Positions 35,671-50,548 of a stretch of 64,000 nucleotides of DNA are shown here, in pieces. Below the pieces are notes generated by a model that was not told the origin of the DNA, searched no databases, and was given only the letters and a program-made list of their open reading frames with translations. The stretch's first letter is position 1. Every line of letters begins with the position of its first letter. Source of the DNA: Elmis aenea (lineage: Eukaryota > Arthropoda > Insecta > Coleoptera > Elmidae); NCBI GenBank assembly GCA_947652605.1, contig CANTFG010000217.1, positions 1 to 64,000 of the forward strand, given 5' to 3'. Made by a program: the position numbers and the translations under genes.

Positions 35671-38600
35671 ATCACAGGAACAGTTTATCCATCGCCTCTT
35701 TACATGAATACAATTGTTTTGCATATGTCTTTCAATGAGCTGGTTTTAATTTTTAATAATTTCCTAAAAATACCGTGCTTTAGTTAATACATATGTTCCT
35801 TGAGCGACTATTTCGAAACAATTTTAATTATTGATTTGTATATCACAGAAACAGTTTATCTATCGCCTCTTTACATGAATACAATTGTTTTGCATATATC
35901 TTTCAATGAGCTGGTTTTAATTTTTAATAATTTCCTAAAAATACCGTGCTTTAGTTAATACATATGTTCCTTGAGCGACTATTTCTAAACAATTTTAATT
36001 ATTGATTTGTATATGACAGGAACAGTTTATCCATCGCCTCTTTACATGAATACAATTGTTTTGCATATGTCTTTCAATGAGCTGGTTTTAATTTTTAATA
36101 ATTTCCTAAAAATACCGTGCTTTAGTTAATACATATGTTCCTTAAGCGACTATTTCGAAACAATTTTAATTATAGATTTGTATATCACAGGAACAGTTTA
36201 TCCATCGCCTCTTTACATGAATACAATTGTTTTGCATATGTCTTTCAATGAGCTGGTTTTAATTTTTAATAATTTCCTAAAAATACCGTGCTTTAGTTAA
36301 TACATATGTTCCTTAAGCGACTATTTCGAAACAATTTCAATTCTTGATTTGTATATCACAGAAGAAGTTTATCCATCGCCTCTTTACATGAATACAATTG
36401 TTTTGCATATGTCTTTCAATGAGCTGGTTTTAATTTTTAATAATTTCCTAAAAATACCGTGCTTTAGTTAATACATATGTTCCTTAAGCGACTATTTCGA
36501 AACAATTTTAATTATAGATTTGTATATCACAGGAACAGTTTATCTATCGCCTCTTTACATGAATACAATTGTTTTGCATATATCTTTCAATGAGCTGGTT
36601 TTAATTTTTAATAATTTCCTAAAAATACCGTGCTTTAGTTAATACATATGTTCCTTGAGCGACTATTTCGAAACAATTTTAATTATTGATTTGTATATCA
36701 CAGAAACAGTTTATCTATCGCCTCTTTACATGAATACAATTGTTTTGCATATATCTTTCAATGAGCTGGTTTTAATTTTTAATAATTTCCTAAAAATACC
36801 GTGCTTTAGTTAATACATATGTTCCTTGAGCGACTATTTCGAAACAATTTTAATTATTGATTTGTATATCACAGAAACAGTTTATCCATCGCCTCTTTAC
36901 ATGAATACAATTGTTTTGCATATGTCTTTCAATGAGCTGGTTTTAATTTTTAATAATTTCTTAAAAATACCGTGCTTTAGTTAATACATATGTTTCTTGA
37001 GCGACTATTTCTAAACAATTTTAATTATTGATTTGTATATCACAGGAACAGTTTATCCATCGCCTCTTTACATGAATACAATTGTTTTGCATATGTCTTT
37101 CAATGAGCTGGTTTTAATTTTTAATAATTTCCTAAAAATACCGTGCTTTAGTTAATACTTATGTTCCTTAAGCGACTATTTCGAAACAATTTTAATTATA
37201 GATTTGTATATCACAGGAACAGTTTATCCATCGCCTCTTTACATGAATACAACTGTTTTGCATATGTCTTTCAATGAGCTGGTTTTAATTTTTAATAATT
37301 TCTTAAAAATACCGTGCTTTAGTTAATACATATGTTCCTTGAGCGACTATTTCGAAACAATTTTAATTATTGATTTGTATATTACAGGAACAGTTTATCT
37401 ATCGCCTCTTTACATGTATACAATTGTTTTGCATATGTCTTTCAAAGAGCTGGTTTTAATTTTTAATAATTTCCTAAAAATACCGTGCTTTAGTTAATAC
37501 ATATGTTCCTTGAACGACTATTTCGAAACAATTTTAATTATTGATTTGTATATCACAGGAACAGTTTATCCATCGCCTCTTTACATGAATACAATTGTTT
37601 TGCATATGTCTTTCAATGAGCTGGTTTTAATTTTTAATAATTTCCTAAAAATACCGTGCTTTAGTTAATACATATGTTCCTTAAGCGACTATTTCGAAAC
37701 AATTTCAATTCTTGATTTGTATATCACAGAAACAGTTTATCCATCGCCTCTTTACATGAATACAATTGTTTTGCATATGTCTTTCAATGAGCTGGTTTTA
37801 ATTTTTAATAATTTCCTAAAAATACCGTGCTTTAGTTAATACATATGTTCCTTGAGCGACTATTTCTAAACAATTTTAATTATTGATTTGTATATCACAG
37901 GAACAGTTTATCCATCGCTTCTTTACATGAATACAATTGTTTTGCATATGTCTTTCAATGAGCTGGTTTTAATTTTTAATAATTTCCTAAAAATACCGTG
38001 CTTTAGTTAATACATATATTCCTTGAGCGACTATTTCTGAACAATTTTAATTATTGATTTGTATATCACAGGAACAGTTTATCCATCGCCTCTTTACATG
38101 AATACAATTGTTTTGCATATGTCTTTCAAAGAGCTGGTTTTAATTTTTAATAATTTCCTAAAAATACCGTGCTTTAGTTAATACATATGTTCCTTAAGCG
38201 ACTATTTCGAAACAATTTCAATTATTGATTTGTATATCACTGGAACAGTTTATCCATCGCCTCTTTACATGAATACAATTGTTTTGCATATGTCTTTCAA
38301 TGAGCTGGTTTTAATTTTTAATGATTTCCAAAAAATACCGTGCTTTAGTTCATACATATGTTCCTTGAGCGACTATTTCGAAACAATTTTAATTATTGAT
38401 TTGTATATCACAGAAACAGTTTATCCATCGCCTCTTTACATGAATACAATTGTTTTGCATATGTCTTTCAATGAGCTGGTTTTAATTTTTAATAATTTCC
38501 TAAAAATACCGTGCTTTAGTTAATACATATGTTCCTTGAGCGACTATTTCTAAACAATTTTAATTATTGATTTGTATATATCAGGAACAGTTTATCCATC

Positions 38601-41600
38601 GCCTCTTTACATGAATACAATTGTTTTGCATATGTCTTTCAATGAGCTGGTTTTAATTTTTAATAATTTCTTAAAAATACCGTGCTTTAGTTAATACATA
38701 TGTTTCTTGAGCGACTATTTCTAAACAATTTTAATTATTGATTTGTATATCACAGGAACAGTTTATCCATCGCCTCTTTACATGAATACAATTGTTTTGC
38801 ATATGTCTTTCAATGAGCTGGTTTTAATTTTTAATAATTTCCTAAAAATACCGTGCTTTAGTTAATACATATGTTCCTTAAGCGACTATTTCGAAACAAT
38901 TTTAATTATAGATTTGTATATCACAGGAACAGTTTATCCATCGCCTCTTTACATGAATACAATTGTTTTGCATATGTCTTTCAATGAGCTGGTTTTAATT
39001 TTTAATAATTTCCTAAAAATACCGTGCTTTAGTTAATACATATGTTCCTTAAGCGACTATTTCGAAACAATTTCAATTCTTGATTTGTATATCACAGAAA
39101 CAGTTTATCCATCGCCTCTTTACATGAATACAATTGTTTTGCATATGTCTTTCAATGAGCTGGTTTTAATTTTTAATAATTTCCTAAAAATACCGTGCTT
39201 TAGTTAATACATATGTTCCTTGAGCGACTATTTCTAAACAATTTTAATTATTGATTTGTATATGACAGGAACAGTTTATCCATCGCCTTTTTACATGAAT
39301 ACAATTGTTTTGCATATGTCTTTCAATGAGCTGGTTTTAATTTTTAATAATGTCTTAAAAATACCGTGCTTTAGTTAATACATATGTTCCTTGAGCGACT
39401 ATTTCTAAACAATTTTAATTATTGATTTGTATATCACAGGAACAGTTTATCCATCGCCTCTTTACATGAATACAATTGTTTTGCATATGTCTTTCAAAGA
39501 GCTGGTTTTAATTTTTAATAATGTCTTAAAAATACCGTGCTTTAGTTAATACATATGTTCCTTAAGCGACTATTTCGAAACAATTTCAATTATTGATTTG
39601 TATATCACTGGAACAGTTTATCCATCGCCTCTTTACATGAATACAATTGTTTTGCATATGTCTTTCAATGAGCTGGTTTTAATTTTTAATGATTTCCAAA
39701 AAATACCGTGCTTTAGTTCATACATATGTTCCTTGAGCGACTATTTCGAAACAATTTTAATTATTGATTTGTATATCACAGAAACAGTTTATCCATCGCC
39801 TCTTTACATGAATACAATTGTTTTGCATATGTCTTTCAATGAGCTGGTTTTAATTTTTAATAATTTCCTAAAAATACCGTGCTTTAGTTAATACATATGT
39901 TCCTTGAGCGACTATTTTTAAACAATTTTAATTATTGATTTGTATATCATAGAAACAGTTTATCCATCGCCTCTTTACATGAATACAATTGTTTTGCATA
40001 TGTCTTTCAATGAGCTGGTTTTAATTTTTAATAATTTCCTAAAAATACCGTGCTTTAGTTAATACATATGTTCCTTAAGCGACTATTTCGAAACAATTTT
40101 AATTATAGATTTGTATATCACAGGAACAGTTTATCCATCGCCTCTTTACATGAATACAATTGTTTTGCATATGTCTTTCAATGAGCTGGTTTTAATTTTT
40201 AATAATTTCCTAAAAATACCGTGCTTTAGTTAATACATATGTTCCTTAAGCGACTATTTCGAAACAATTTTAATTATAGATTTGTATATCACAGGAACAG
40301 TTTATCCATCGCCTCTTTACATGAATACAATTGTTTTGCATATGTCTTTCAATGAGCTGGTTTTAATTTTTAATAATTTCCTAAAAATACCGTGCTTTAG
40401 TTAATACATATGTTCCTTGAGCGACTATTTCGAAACAATTTTAATTATTGATTTGTATATCACAGAAACAGTTTATCTATCGCCTCTTTACATGAATACA
40501 ATTGTTTTGCATATATCTTTCAATGAGCTGGTTTTAATTTTTAATAATTTCCTAAAAATACCGTGCTTTAGTTAATACATATGTTCCTTGAGCGACTATT
40601 TCTAAACAATTTTAATTATTGATTTGTATATGACAGGAACAGTTTATCCATCGCCTCTTTACATGAATACAATTGTTTTGCATATGTCTTTCAATGAGCT
40701 GGTTTTAATTTTTAATAATTTCCTAAAAATACCGTGCTTTAGTTAATACATATGTTCCTTAAGCGACTATTTCGAAACAATTTTAATTATAGATTTGTAT
40801 ATCACAGGAACAGTTTATCCATCGCCTCTTTACATGAATACAATTGTTTTGCATATGTCTTTCAATGAGCTGGTTTTAATTTTTAATAATTTCCTAAAAA
40901 TACCGTGCTTTAGTTAATACATATGTTCCTTAAGCGACTATTTCGAAACAATTTCAATTCTTGATTTGTATATCACAGAAGAAGTTTATCCATCGCCTCT
41001 TTACATGAATACAATTGTTTTGCATATGTCTTTCAATGAGCTGGTTTTAATTTTTAATAATTTCCTAAAAATACCGTGCTTTAGTTAATACATATGTTCC
41101 TTAAGCGACTATTTCGAAACAATTTTAATTATAGATTTGTATATCACAGGAACAGTTTATCTATCGCCTCTTTACATGAATACAATTGTTTTGCATATAT
41201 CTTTCAATGAGCTGGTTTTAATTTTTAATAATTTCCTAAAAATACCGTGCTTTAGTTAATACATATGTTCCTTGAGCGACTATTTCGAAACAATTTTAAT
41301 TATTGATTTGTATATCACAGAAACAGTTTATCTATCGCCTCTTTACATGAATACAATTGTTTTGCATATATCTTTCAATGAGCTGGTTTTAATTTTTAAT
41401 AATTTCCTAAAAATACCGTGCTTTAGTTAATACATATGTTCCTTGAGCGACTATTTCGAAACAATTTTAATTATTGATTTGTATATCACAGAAACAGTTT
41501 ATCCATCGCCTCTTTACATGAATACAATTGTTTTGCATATGTCTTTCAATGAGCTGGTTTTAATTTTTAATAATTTCTTAAAAATACCGTGCTTTAGTTA

Positions 41601-44600
41601 ATACATATGTTTCTTGAGCGACTATTTCTAAACAATTTTAATTATTGATTTGTATATCACAGGAACAGTTTATCCATCGCCTCTTTACATGAATACAATT
41701 GTTTTGCATATGTCTTTCAATGAGCTGGTTTTAATTTTTAATAATTTCCTAAAAATACCGTGCTTTAGTTAATACTTATGTTCCTTAAGCGACTATTTCG
41801 AAACAATTTTAATTATAGATTTGTATATCACAGGAACAGTTTATCCATCGCCTCTTTACATGAATACAATTGTTTTGCATATGTCTTTCAATGAGCTGGT
41901 TTTAATTTTTAATAATTTCTTAAAAATACCGTGCTTTAGTTAATACATATGTTCCTTGAGCGACTATTTCGAAACAATTTTAATTATTGATTTGTATATT
42001 ACAGGAACAGTTTATCTATCGCCTCTTTACATGTATACAATTGTTTTGCATATGTCTTTCAAAGAGCTGGTTTTAATTTTTAATAATTTCCTAAAAATAC
42101 CGTGCTTTAGTTAATACATATGTTCCTTGAACGACTATTTCGAAACAATTTTAATTATTGATTTGTATATCACAGGAACAGTTTATCCATCGCCTCTTTA
42201 CATGAATACAATTGTTTTGCATATGTCTTTCAATGAGCTGGTTTTAATTTTTAATAATTTCCTAAAAATACCGTGCTTTAGTTAATACATATGTTCCTTA
42301 AGCGACTATTTCGAAACAATTTCAATTCTTGATTTGTATATCACAGAAACAGTTTATCCATCGCCTCTTTACATGAATACAATTGTTTTGCATATGTCTT
42401 TCAATGAGCTGGTTTTAATTTTTAATAATTTCCTAAAAATACCGTGCTTTAGTTAATACATATGTTCCTTGAGCGACTATTTCTAAACAATTTTAATTAT
42501 TGATTTGTATATCACAGGAACAGTTTATCCATCGCTTCTTTACATGAATACAATTGTTTTGCATATGTCTTTCAATGAGCTGGTTTTAATTTTTAATAAT
42601 TTCCTAAAAATACCGTGCTTTAGTTAATACATATATTCCTTGAGCGACTATTTCTGAACAATTTTAATTATTGATTTGTATATCACAGGAACAGTTTATC
42701 CATCGCCTCTTTACATGAATACAATTGTTTTGCATATGTCTTTCAAAGAGCTGGTTTTAATTTTTAATAATTTCCTAAAAATACCGTGCTTTAGTTAATA
42801 CATATGTTCCTTAAGCGACTATTTCGAAACAATTTCAATTATTGATTTGTATATCACTGGAACAGTTTATCCATCGCCTCTTTACATGAATACAATTGTT
42901 TTGCATATGTCTTTCAATGAGCTGGTTTTAATTTTTAATGATTTCCAAAAAATACCGTGCTTTAGTTCATACATATGTTCCTTGAGCGACTATTTCGAAA
43001 CAATTTTAATTATTGATTTGTATATCACAGAAACAGTTTATCCATCGCCTCTTTACATGAATACAATTGTTTTGCATATGTCTTTCAATGAGCTGGTTTT
43101 AATTTTTAATAATTTCCTAAAAATACCGTGCTTTAGTTAATACATATGTTCCTTGAGCGACTATTTCTAAACAATTTTAATTATTGATTTGTATATATCA
43201 GGAACAGTTTATCCATCGCCTCTTTACATGAATACAATTGTTTTGCATATGTCTTTCAATGAGCTGGTTTTAATTTTTAATAATTTCTTAAAAATACCGT
43301 GCTTTAGTTAATACATATGTTTCTTGAGCGACTATTTCTAAACAATTTTAATTATTGATTTGTATATCACAGGAACAGTTTATCCATCGCCTCTTTACAT
43401 GAATACAATTGTTTTGCATATGTCTTTCAATGAGCTGGTTTTAATTTTTAATAATTTCCTAAAAATACCGTGCTTTAGTTAATACATATGTTCCTTAAGC
43501 GACTATTTCGAAACAATTTTAATTATAGATTTGTATATCACAGGAACAGTTTATCCATCGCCTCTTTACATGAATACAATTGTTTTGCATATGTCTTTCA
43601 ATGAGCTGGTTTTAATTTTTAATAATTTCCTAAAAATACCGTGCTTTAGTTAATACATATGTTCCTTAAGCGACTATTTCGAAACAATTTCAATTCTTGA
43701 TTTGTATATCACAGAAACAGTTTATCCATCGCCTCTTTACATGAATACAATTGTTTTGCATATGTCTTTCAATGAGCTGGTTTTAATTTTTAATAATTTC
43801 CTAAAAATACCGTGCTTTAGTTAATACATATGTTCCTTGAGCGACTATTTCTAAACAATTTTAATTATTGATTTGTATATGACAGGAACAGTTTATCCAT
43901 CGCCTTTTTACATGAATACAATTGTTTTGCATATGTCTTTCAATGAGCTGGTTTTAATTTTTAATAATGTCTTAAAAATACCGTGCTTTAGTTAATACAT
44001 ATGTTCCTTGAGCGACTATTTCTAAACAATTTTAATTATTGATTTGTATATCACAGGAACAGTTTATCCATCGCCTCTTTACATGAATACAATTGTTTTG
44101 CATATGTCTTTCAAAGAGCTGGTTTTAATTTTTAATAATGTCTTAAAAATACCGTGCTTTAGTTAATACATATGTTCCTTAAGCGACTATTTCGAAACAA
44201 TTTCAATTATTGATTTGTATATCACTGGAACAGTTTATCCATCGCCTCTTTACATGAATACAATTGTTTTGCATATGTCTTTCAATGAGCTGGTTTTAAT
44301 TTTTAATGATTTCCAAAAAATACCGTGCTTTAGTTCATACATATGTTCCTTGAGCGACTATTTCGAAACAATTTTAATTATTGATTTGTATATCACAGAA
44401 ACAGTTTATCCATCGCCTCTTTACATGAATACAATTGTTTTGCATATGTCTTTCAATGAGCTGGTTTTAATTTTTAATAATTTCCTAAAAATACCGTGCT
44501 TTAGTTAATACATATGTTCCTTGAGCGACTATTTTTAAACAATTTTAATTATTGATTTGTATATCATAGAAACAGTTTATCCATCGCCTCTTTACATGAA

Positions 44601-44904
44601 TACAATTGTTTTGCATATGTCTTTCAATGAGCTGGTTTTAATTTTTAATAATTTCCTAAAAATACCGTGCTTTAGTTAATACATATGTTCCTTAAGCGAC
44701 TATTTCGAAACAATTTTAATTATAGATTTGTATATCACAGGAACAGTTTATCCATCGCCTCTTTACATGAATACAATTGTTTTGCATATGTCTTTCAATG
44801 AGCTGGTTTTAATTTTTAATAATTTCCTAAAAATACCGTGCTTTAGTTAATACATATGTTCCTTAAGCGACTATTTCGAAACAATTTCAATTCTTGATTT
44901 GTAT
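35671..44904. repeat. 27-mer higher-order repeat, two adjacent copies
   Basis: 35671-40287 and 40288-44904, 4617 bp each. Rare markers recur at exactly that spacing: CAGAAGAAG (36361 and 40978), ATACTTATG (37155 and 41772), CTTGAACGAC (37510 and 42127) and ATCATAGAAAC (39946 and 44563). One private change noted is AACTGTTTTG at about 37251 against AATTGTTTTG in copy 2. This is one of the largest clear tandem duplications in the window. Confidence 0.9.
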
Positions 44905-45848
44905 ATCACAGAAACAGTTTATCCATCGCCTCTTTACATGAATACAATTGTTTTGCATATGTCTTTCAATGAGCTGGTTTTAATTTTTAATAATTTCCTA
45001 AAAATACCGTGCTTTAGTTAATACATATGTTCCTTGAGCGACTATTTCTAAACAATTTTAATTATTGATTTGTATATGACAGGAACAGTTTATCCATCGC
45101 CTTTTTACATGAATACAATTGTTTTGCATATGTCTTTCAATGAGCTGGTTTTAATTTTTAATAATGTCTTAAAAATACCGTGCTTTAGTTAATACATATG
45201 TTCCTTGAGCGACTATTTCTAAACAATTTTAATTATTGATTTGTATATCACAGGAACAGTTTATCCATCGCCTCTTTACATGAATACAATTGTTTTGCAT
45301 ATGTCTTTCAAAGAGCTGGTTTTAATTTTTAATAATGTCTTAAAAATACCGTGCTTTAGTTAATACATATGTTCCTTAAGCGACTATTTCGAAACAATTT
45401 CAATTATTGATTTGTATATCACTGGAACAGTTTATCCATCGCCTCTTTACATGAATACAATTGTTTTGCATATGTCTTTCAATGAGCTGGTTTTAATTTT
45501 TAATGATTTCCAAAAAATACCGTGCTTTAGTTCATACATATGTTCCTTGAGCGACTATTTCGAAACAATTTTAATTATTGATTTGTATATCACAGAAACA
45601 GTTTATCCATCGCCTCTTTACATGAATACAATTGTTTTGCATATGTCTTTCAATGAGCTGGTTTTAATTTTTAATAATTTCCTAAAAATACCGTGCTTTA
45701 GTTAATACATATGTTCCTTGAGCGACTATTTTTAAACAATTTTAATTATTGATTTGTATATCATAGAAACAGTTTATCCATCGCCTCTTTACATGAATAC
45801 AATTGTTTTGCATATGTCTTTCAATGAGCTGGTTTTAATTTTTAATAA
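43708..45848. repeat. 7-mer duplication at the end of the second 27-mer
   Basis: The last seven units of 27-mer copy 2 (43708-44904) are repeated from 44905 with a 1197-bp offset, including the stop-less unit pair (44221 and 45418) and the ATCATAG unit (44563 and 45760). The match breaks within the unit at 45760, where TTTCTTAAAA replaces TTTCCTAAAA. Confidence 0.8.
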
Positions 45849-48800
45849 TTTCTTAAAAATACCGTGCTTTAGTTAATACATATGTTTCTTGAGCGACTAT
45901 TTCTAAACAATTTTAATTATTGATTTGTATATCACAGGAACAGTTTATCCATCGCCTCTTTACATGAATACAATTGTTTTGCATATGTCTTTCAATGAGC
46001 TGGTTTTAATTTTTAATAATTTCCTAAAAATACCGTGCTTTAGTTAATACATATGTTCCTTAAGCGACTATTTCGAAACAATTTTAATTATAGATTTGTA
46101 TATCACAGGAACAGTTTATCCATCGCCTCTTTACATGAATACAATTGTTTTGCATATGTCTTTCAATGAGCTGGTTTTAATTTTTAATAATTTTCTAAAA
46201 ATACCGTGCTTTAGTTAATACATATGTTCCTTGAGCGACTATTTCGAAACAATTTTAATTATTGATTTGTATATTACAGGAACAGTTTATCCATCGCCTC
46301 TTTACATGTATACAATTGTTTTGCATATGTCTTTCAAAGAGCTGGTTTTAATTTTTAATAATTTCCTAAAAATACCGTGCTTTAGTTAATACATATGTTC
46401 CTTGAGCGACTATTTCGAAACAATTTTAATTATTGATTTGTATATCACAGGAACAGTTTATCCATCGCCTCTTTACATGAATACAATTGTTTTGCATATG
46501 TCTTTCAATGAGCTGGTTTTAATTTTTAATAATTTCCTAAAAATACCGTGCTTTAGTTAATACATATGTTCCTTAAGCGACTATTTCGAAACAATTTCAA
46601 TTCTTGATTTGTATATCACAGAAACAGTTTATCCATCGCCTCTTTACATGAATACAATTGTTTTGCATATGTCTTTCAATGAGCTGGTTTTAATTTTTAA
46701 TAATTTCCTAAAAATACCGTGCTTTAGTTAATACATATGTTCCTTGAGCGACTATTTCTAAACAATTTTAATTATTGATTTGTATATCACAGGAACAGTT
46801 TATCCATCGCTTCTTTACATGAATACAATTGTTTTGCATATGTCTTTCAATGAGCTGGTTTTAATTTTTAATAATTTCCTAAAAATACCGTGCTTTAGTT
46901 AATACATATATTCCTTGAGCGACTATTTCTGAACAATTTTAATTATTGATTTGTATATCACAGGAACAGTTTATCCATCGCCTCTTTACATGAATACAAT
47001 TGTTTTGCATATGTCTTTCAAAGAGCTGGTTTTAATTTTTAATAATTTCCTAAAAATACCGTGCTTTAGTTAATACATATGTTCCTTAAGCGACTATTTC
47101 GAAACAATTTCAATTATTGATTTGTATATCACTGGAACAGTTTATCCATCGCCTCTTTACATGAATACAATTGTTTTGCATATGTCTTTCAAAGAGCTGG
47201 TTTTAATTTTTAATAATTTCCTAAAAATACCGTGCTTTAGTTAATACATATGTTCCTTAAGCGACTATTTCGAAACAATTTCAATTATTGATTTGTATAT
47301 CACTGGAACAGTTTATCCATCGCCTCTTTACATGAATACAATTGTTTTGCATATGTCTTTCAATGAGCTGGTTTTAATTTTTAATGATTTCCAAAAAATA
47401 CCGTGCTTTAGTTCATACATATGTTCCTTGAGCGACTATTTCAAAACAATTTTAATTATTGATTTGTATATCACAGAAACAGTTTATCCATCGCCTCTTT
47501 ACATGAATACAATTGTTTTGCATATGTCTTTCAATGAGCTGGTTTTAATTTTTAATAATTTCCTAAAAATACCGTGCTTTAGTTAATACATATGTTCCTT
47601 GAGCGACTATTTCTAAACAATTTTAATTATTGATTTGTATATATCAGGAACAGTTTATCCATCGCCTCTTTACATGAATACAATTGTTTTGCATATGTCT
47701 TTCAATGAGCTGGTTTTAATTTTTAATAATTTCCTAAAAATACAGTGCTTTAGTTAATACATATGTTCCTTGAGCGACTATTTCTAAACAATTTTAATTA
47801 TTGATTTGTATATGACAGGAACAGTTTATCCATCGCCTTTTTACATGAATACAATTGTTTTGCATATGTCTTTCAATGAGCTGGTTTTAATTTTTAATAA
47901 TGTCTTAAAAATACCGTGCTTTAGTTAATACATATGTTCCTTGAGCGACTATTTCTAAACAATTTTAATTATTGATTTGTATATATCAGGAACAGTTTAT
48001 CCATCGCCTCTTTACATGAATACAATTGTTTTGCATATGTCTTTCAAAGAGCTGGTTTTAATTTTTAATAATGTCTTAAAAATACCGTGCTTTAGTTAAT
48101 ACATATGTTCCTTAAGCGACTATTTCGAAACAATTTCAATTATTGATTTGTATATCACTGGAACAGTTTATCCATCGCCTCTTTACATGAATACAATTGT
48201 TTTGCATATGTCTTTCAATGAGCTGGTTTTAATTTTTAATGATTTCCAAAAAATACCGTGCTTTAGTTCATACATATGTTCCTTGAGCGACTATTTCGAA
48301 ACAATTTTAATTATTGATTTGTATATCACAGAAACAGTTTATCCATCGCCTCTTTACATGAATACAATTGTTTTGCATATGTCTTTCAATGAGCTGGTTT
48401 TAATTTTTAATAATTTCCTAAAAATACCGTGCTTTAGTTAATACATATGTTCCTTGAGCGACTATTTTTAAACAATTTTAATTATTGATTTGTATATCAC
48501 AGAAACAGTTTATCCATCGCCTCTTTACATGAATACAATTGTTTTGCATATGTCTTTCAATGAGCTGGTTTTAATTTTTAATAATTTCTTAAAAATACCG
48601 TGCTTTAGTTAATACATATGTTTCTTGAGCGACTATTTCTAAACAATTTTAATTATTGATTTGTATATCACAGGAACAGTTTATCCATCGCCTCTTTACA
48701 TGAATACAATTGTTTTGCATATGTCTTTCAATGAGCTGGTTTTAATTTTTAATAATTTCCTAAAAATACCGTGCTTTAGTTAATACATATGTTACTTAAG

Positions 48801-50548
48801 CGACTATTTCGAAACAATTTTAATTATAGATTTGTATATCACAGGAACAGTTTATCCATCGCCTCTTTACATGAATACAATTGTTTTGCATATGTCTTTC
48901 AATGAGCTGGTTTTAATTTTTAATAATTTTCTAAAAATACCGTGCTTTAGTTAATACATATGTTCCTTGAGCGACTATTTCGAAACAATTTTAATTATTG
49001 ATTTGTATATTACAGGAACAGTTTATCCATCGCCTCTTTACATGAATACAATTGTTTTGCATATGTCTTTCAATGAGCTGGTTTTAATTTTTAATAATTT
49101 CCTAAAAATACCGTGCTTTAGTTAATACATATGTTCCTTGAGCGACTATTTCGAAACAATTTCAATTCTTGATTTGTATATCACAGAAACAGTTTATCCA
49201 TCGCCTCTTTACATGAATACAATTGTTTTGCATATGTCTTTCAATGAGCTGGTTTTAATTTTTAATAATTTCCTAAAAATACCGTGCTTTAGTTAATACA
49301 TATGTTCCTTGAGCGACTATTTCTAAACAATTTTAATTATTGATTTGTATATCACAGGAACAGTTTATCCATCGCTTCTTTACATGAATACAATTGTTTT
49401 GCATATGTCTTTCAATGAGCTGGTTTTAATTTTTAATAATTTCCTAAAAATACCGTGCTTTAGTTAATACATATATTCCTTGAGCGACTATTTCTGAACA
49501 ATTTTAATTATTGATTTGTATATCACAGGAACAGTTTATCCATCGCCTCTTTACATGAATACAATTGTTTTGCATATGTCTTTCAAAGAGCTGGTTTTAA
49601 TTTTTAATAATTTCCTAAAAATACCGTGCTTTAGTTAATACATATGTTCCTTAAGCGACTATTTCGAAACAATTTCAATTATTGATTTGTATATCACTGG
49701 AACAGTTTATCCATCGCCTCTTTACATGAATACAATTGTTTTGCATATGTCTTTCAATGAGCTGGTTTTAATTTTTAATGATTTCCAAAAAATACCGTGC
49801 TTTAGTTCATACATATGTTCCTTGAGCGACTATTTCGAAACAATTTTAATTATTGATTTGTATATCACAGAAACAGTTTATCCATCGCCTCTTTACATGA
49901 ATACAATTGTTTTGCATATGTCTTTCAATGAGCTGGTTTTAATTTTTAATAATTTCCTAAAAATACCGTGCTTTAGTTAATACATATGTTCCTTGAGCGA
50001 CTATTTCTAAACAATTTTAATTATTGATTTGTATATTTCAGGAACAGTTTATCCATCGCCTCTTTACATGAATACAATTGTTTTGCATATGTCTTTCAAT
50101 GAGCTGGTTTTAATTTTTAATAATTTCCTAAAAATACAGTGCTTTAGTTAATACATTATGTTCCTTGAGCGACTATTTCTAAACAATTTTAATTATTGAT
50201 TTGTATATGACAGGAACAGTTTATCCATCGCCTTTTTACATGAATACAATTGTTTTGCATATGTCTTTCAATGAGCTGGTTTTAATTTTTAATAATGTCT
50301 TAAAAATACCGTGCTTTAGTTAATACATATGTTCCTTGAGCGACTATTTCTAAACAATTTTAATTATTGATTTGTATATCACAGGAACAGTTTATCCATC
50401 GCCTCTTTACATGAATACTATTGTTTTGCATATGTCTTTCAAAGAGCTGGTTTTAATTTTTAATAATGTCTTAAAAATACCGTGCTTTAGTTAATACATA
50501 TGTTCCTTAAGCGACTATTTCGAAACTATTTCAATTATTGATTTGTAT
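45849..50548. repeat. 171-bp satellite array, irregular region with the only length change
   Basis: Units follow the ancestral order with local duplications, for example two TCACTGG units in a row at 47128 and 47299. A single extra T in TTAATACATTATG near 50155 shifts phase by one base: landmark units at 49687 and 50543 are 856 apart, where five units would be 855. I found no other net indel from 18693 to 64000. Confidence 0.9.

Noticed and set aside
38230..38523. 97-codon open frames repeated about 16 times along the array, as candidate genes
   Set aside because: They start at TTG, consist of two satellite units read through a lost stop, and are copied by array amplification. No family resemblance or promoter.
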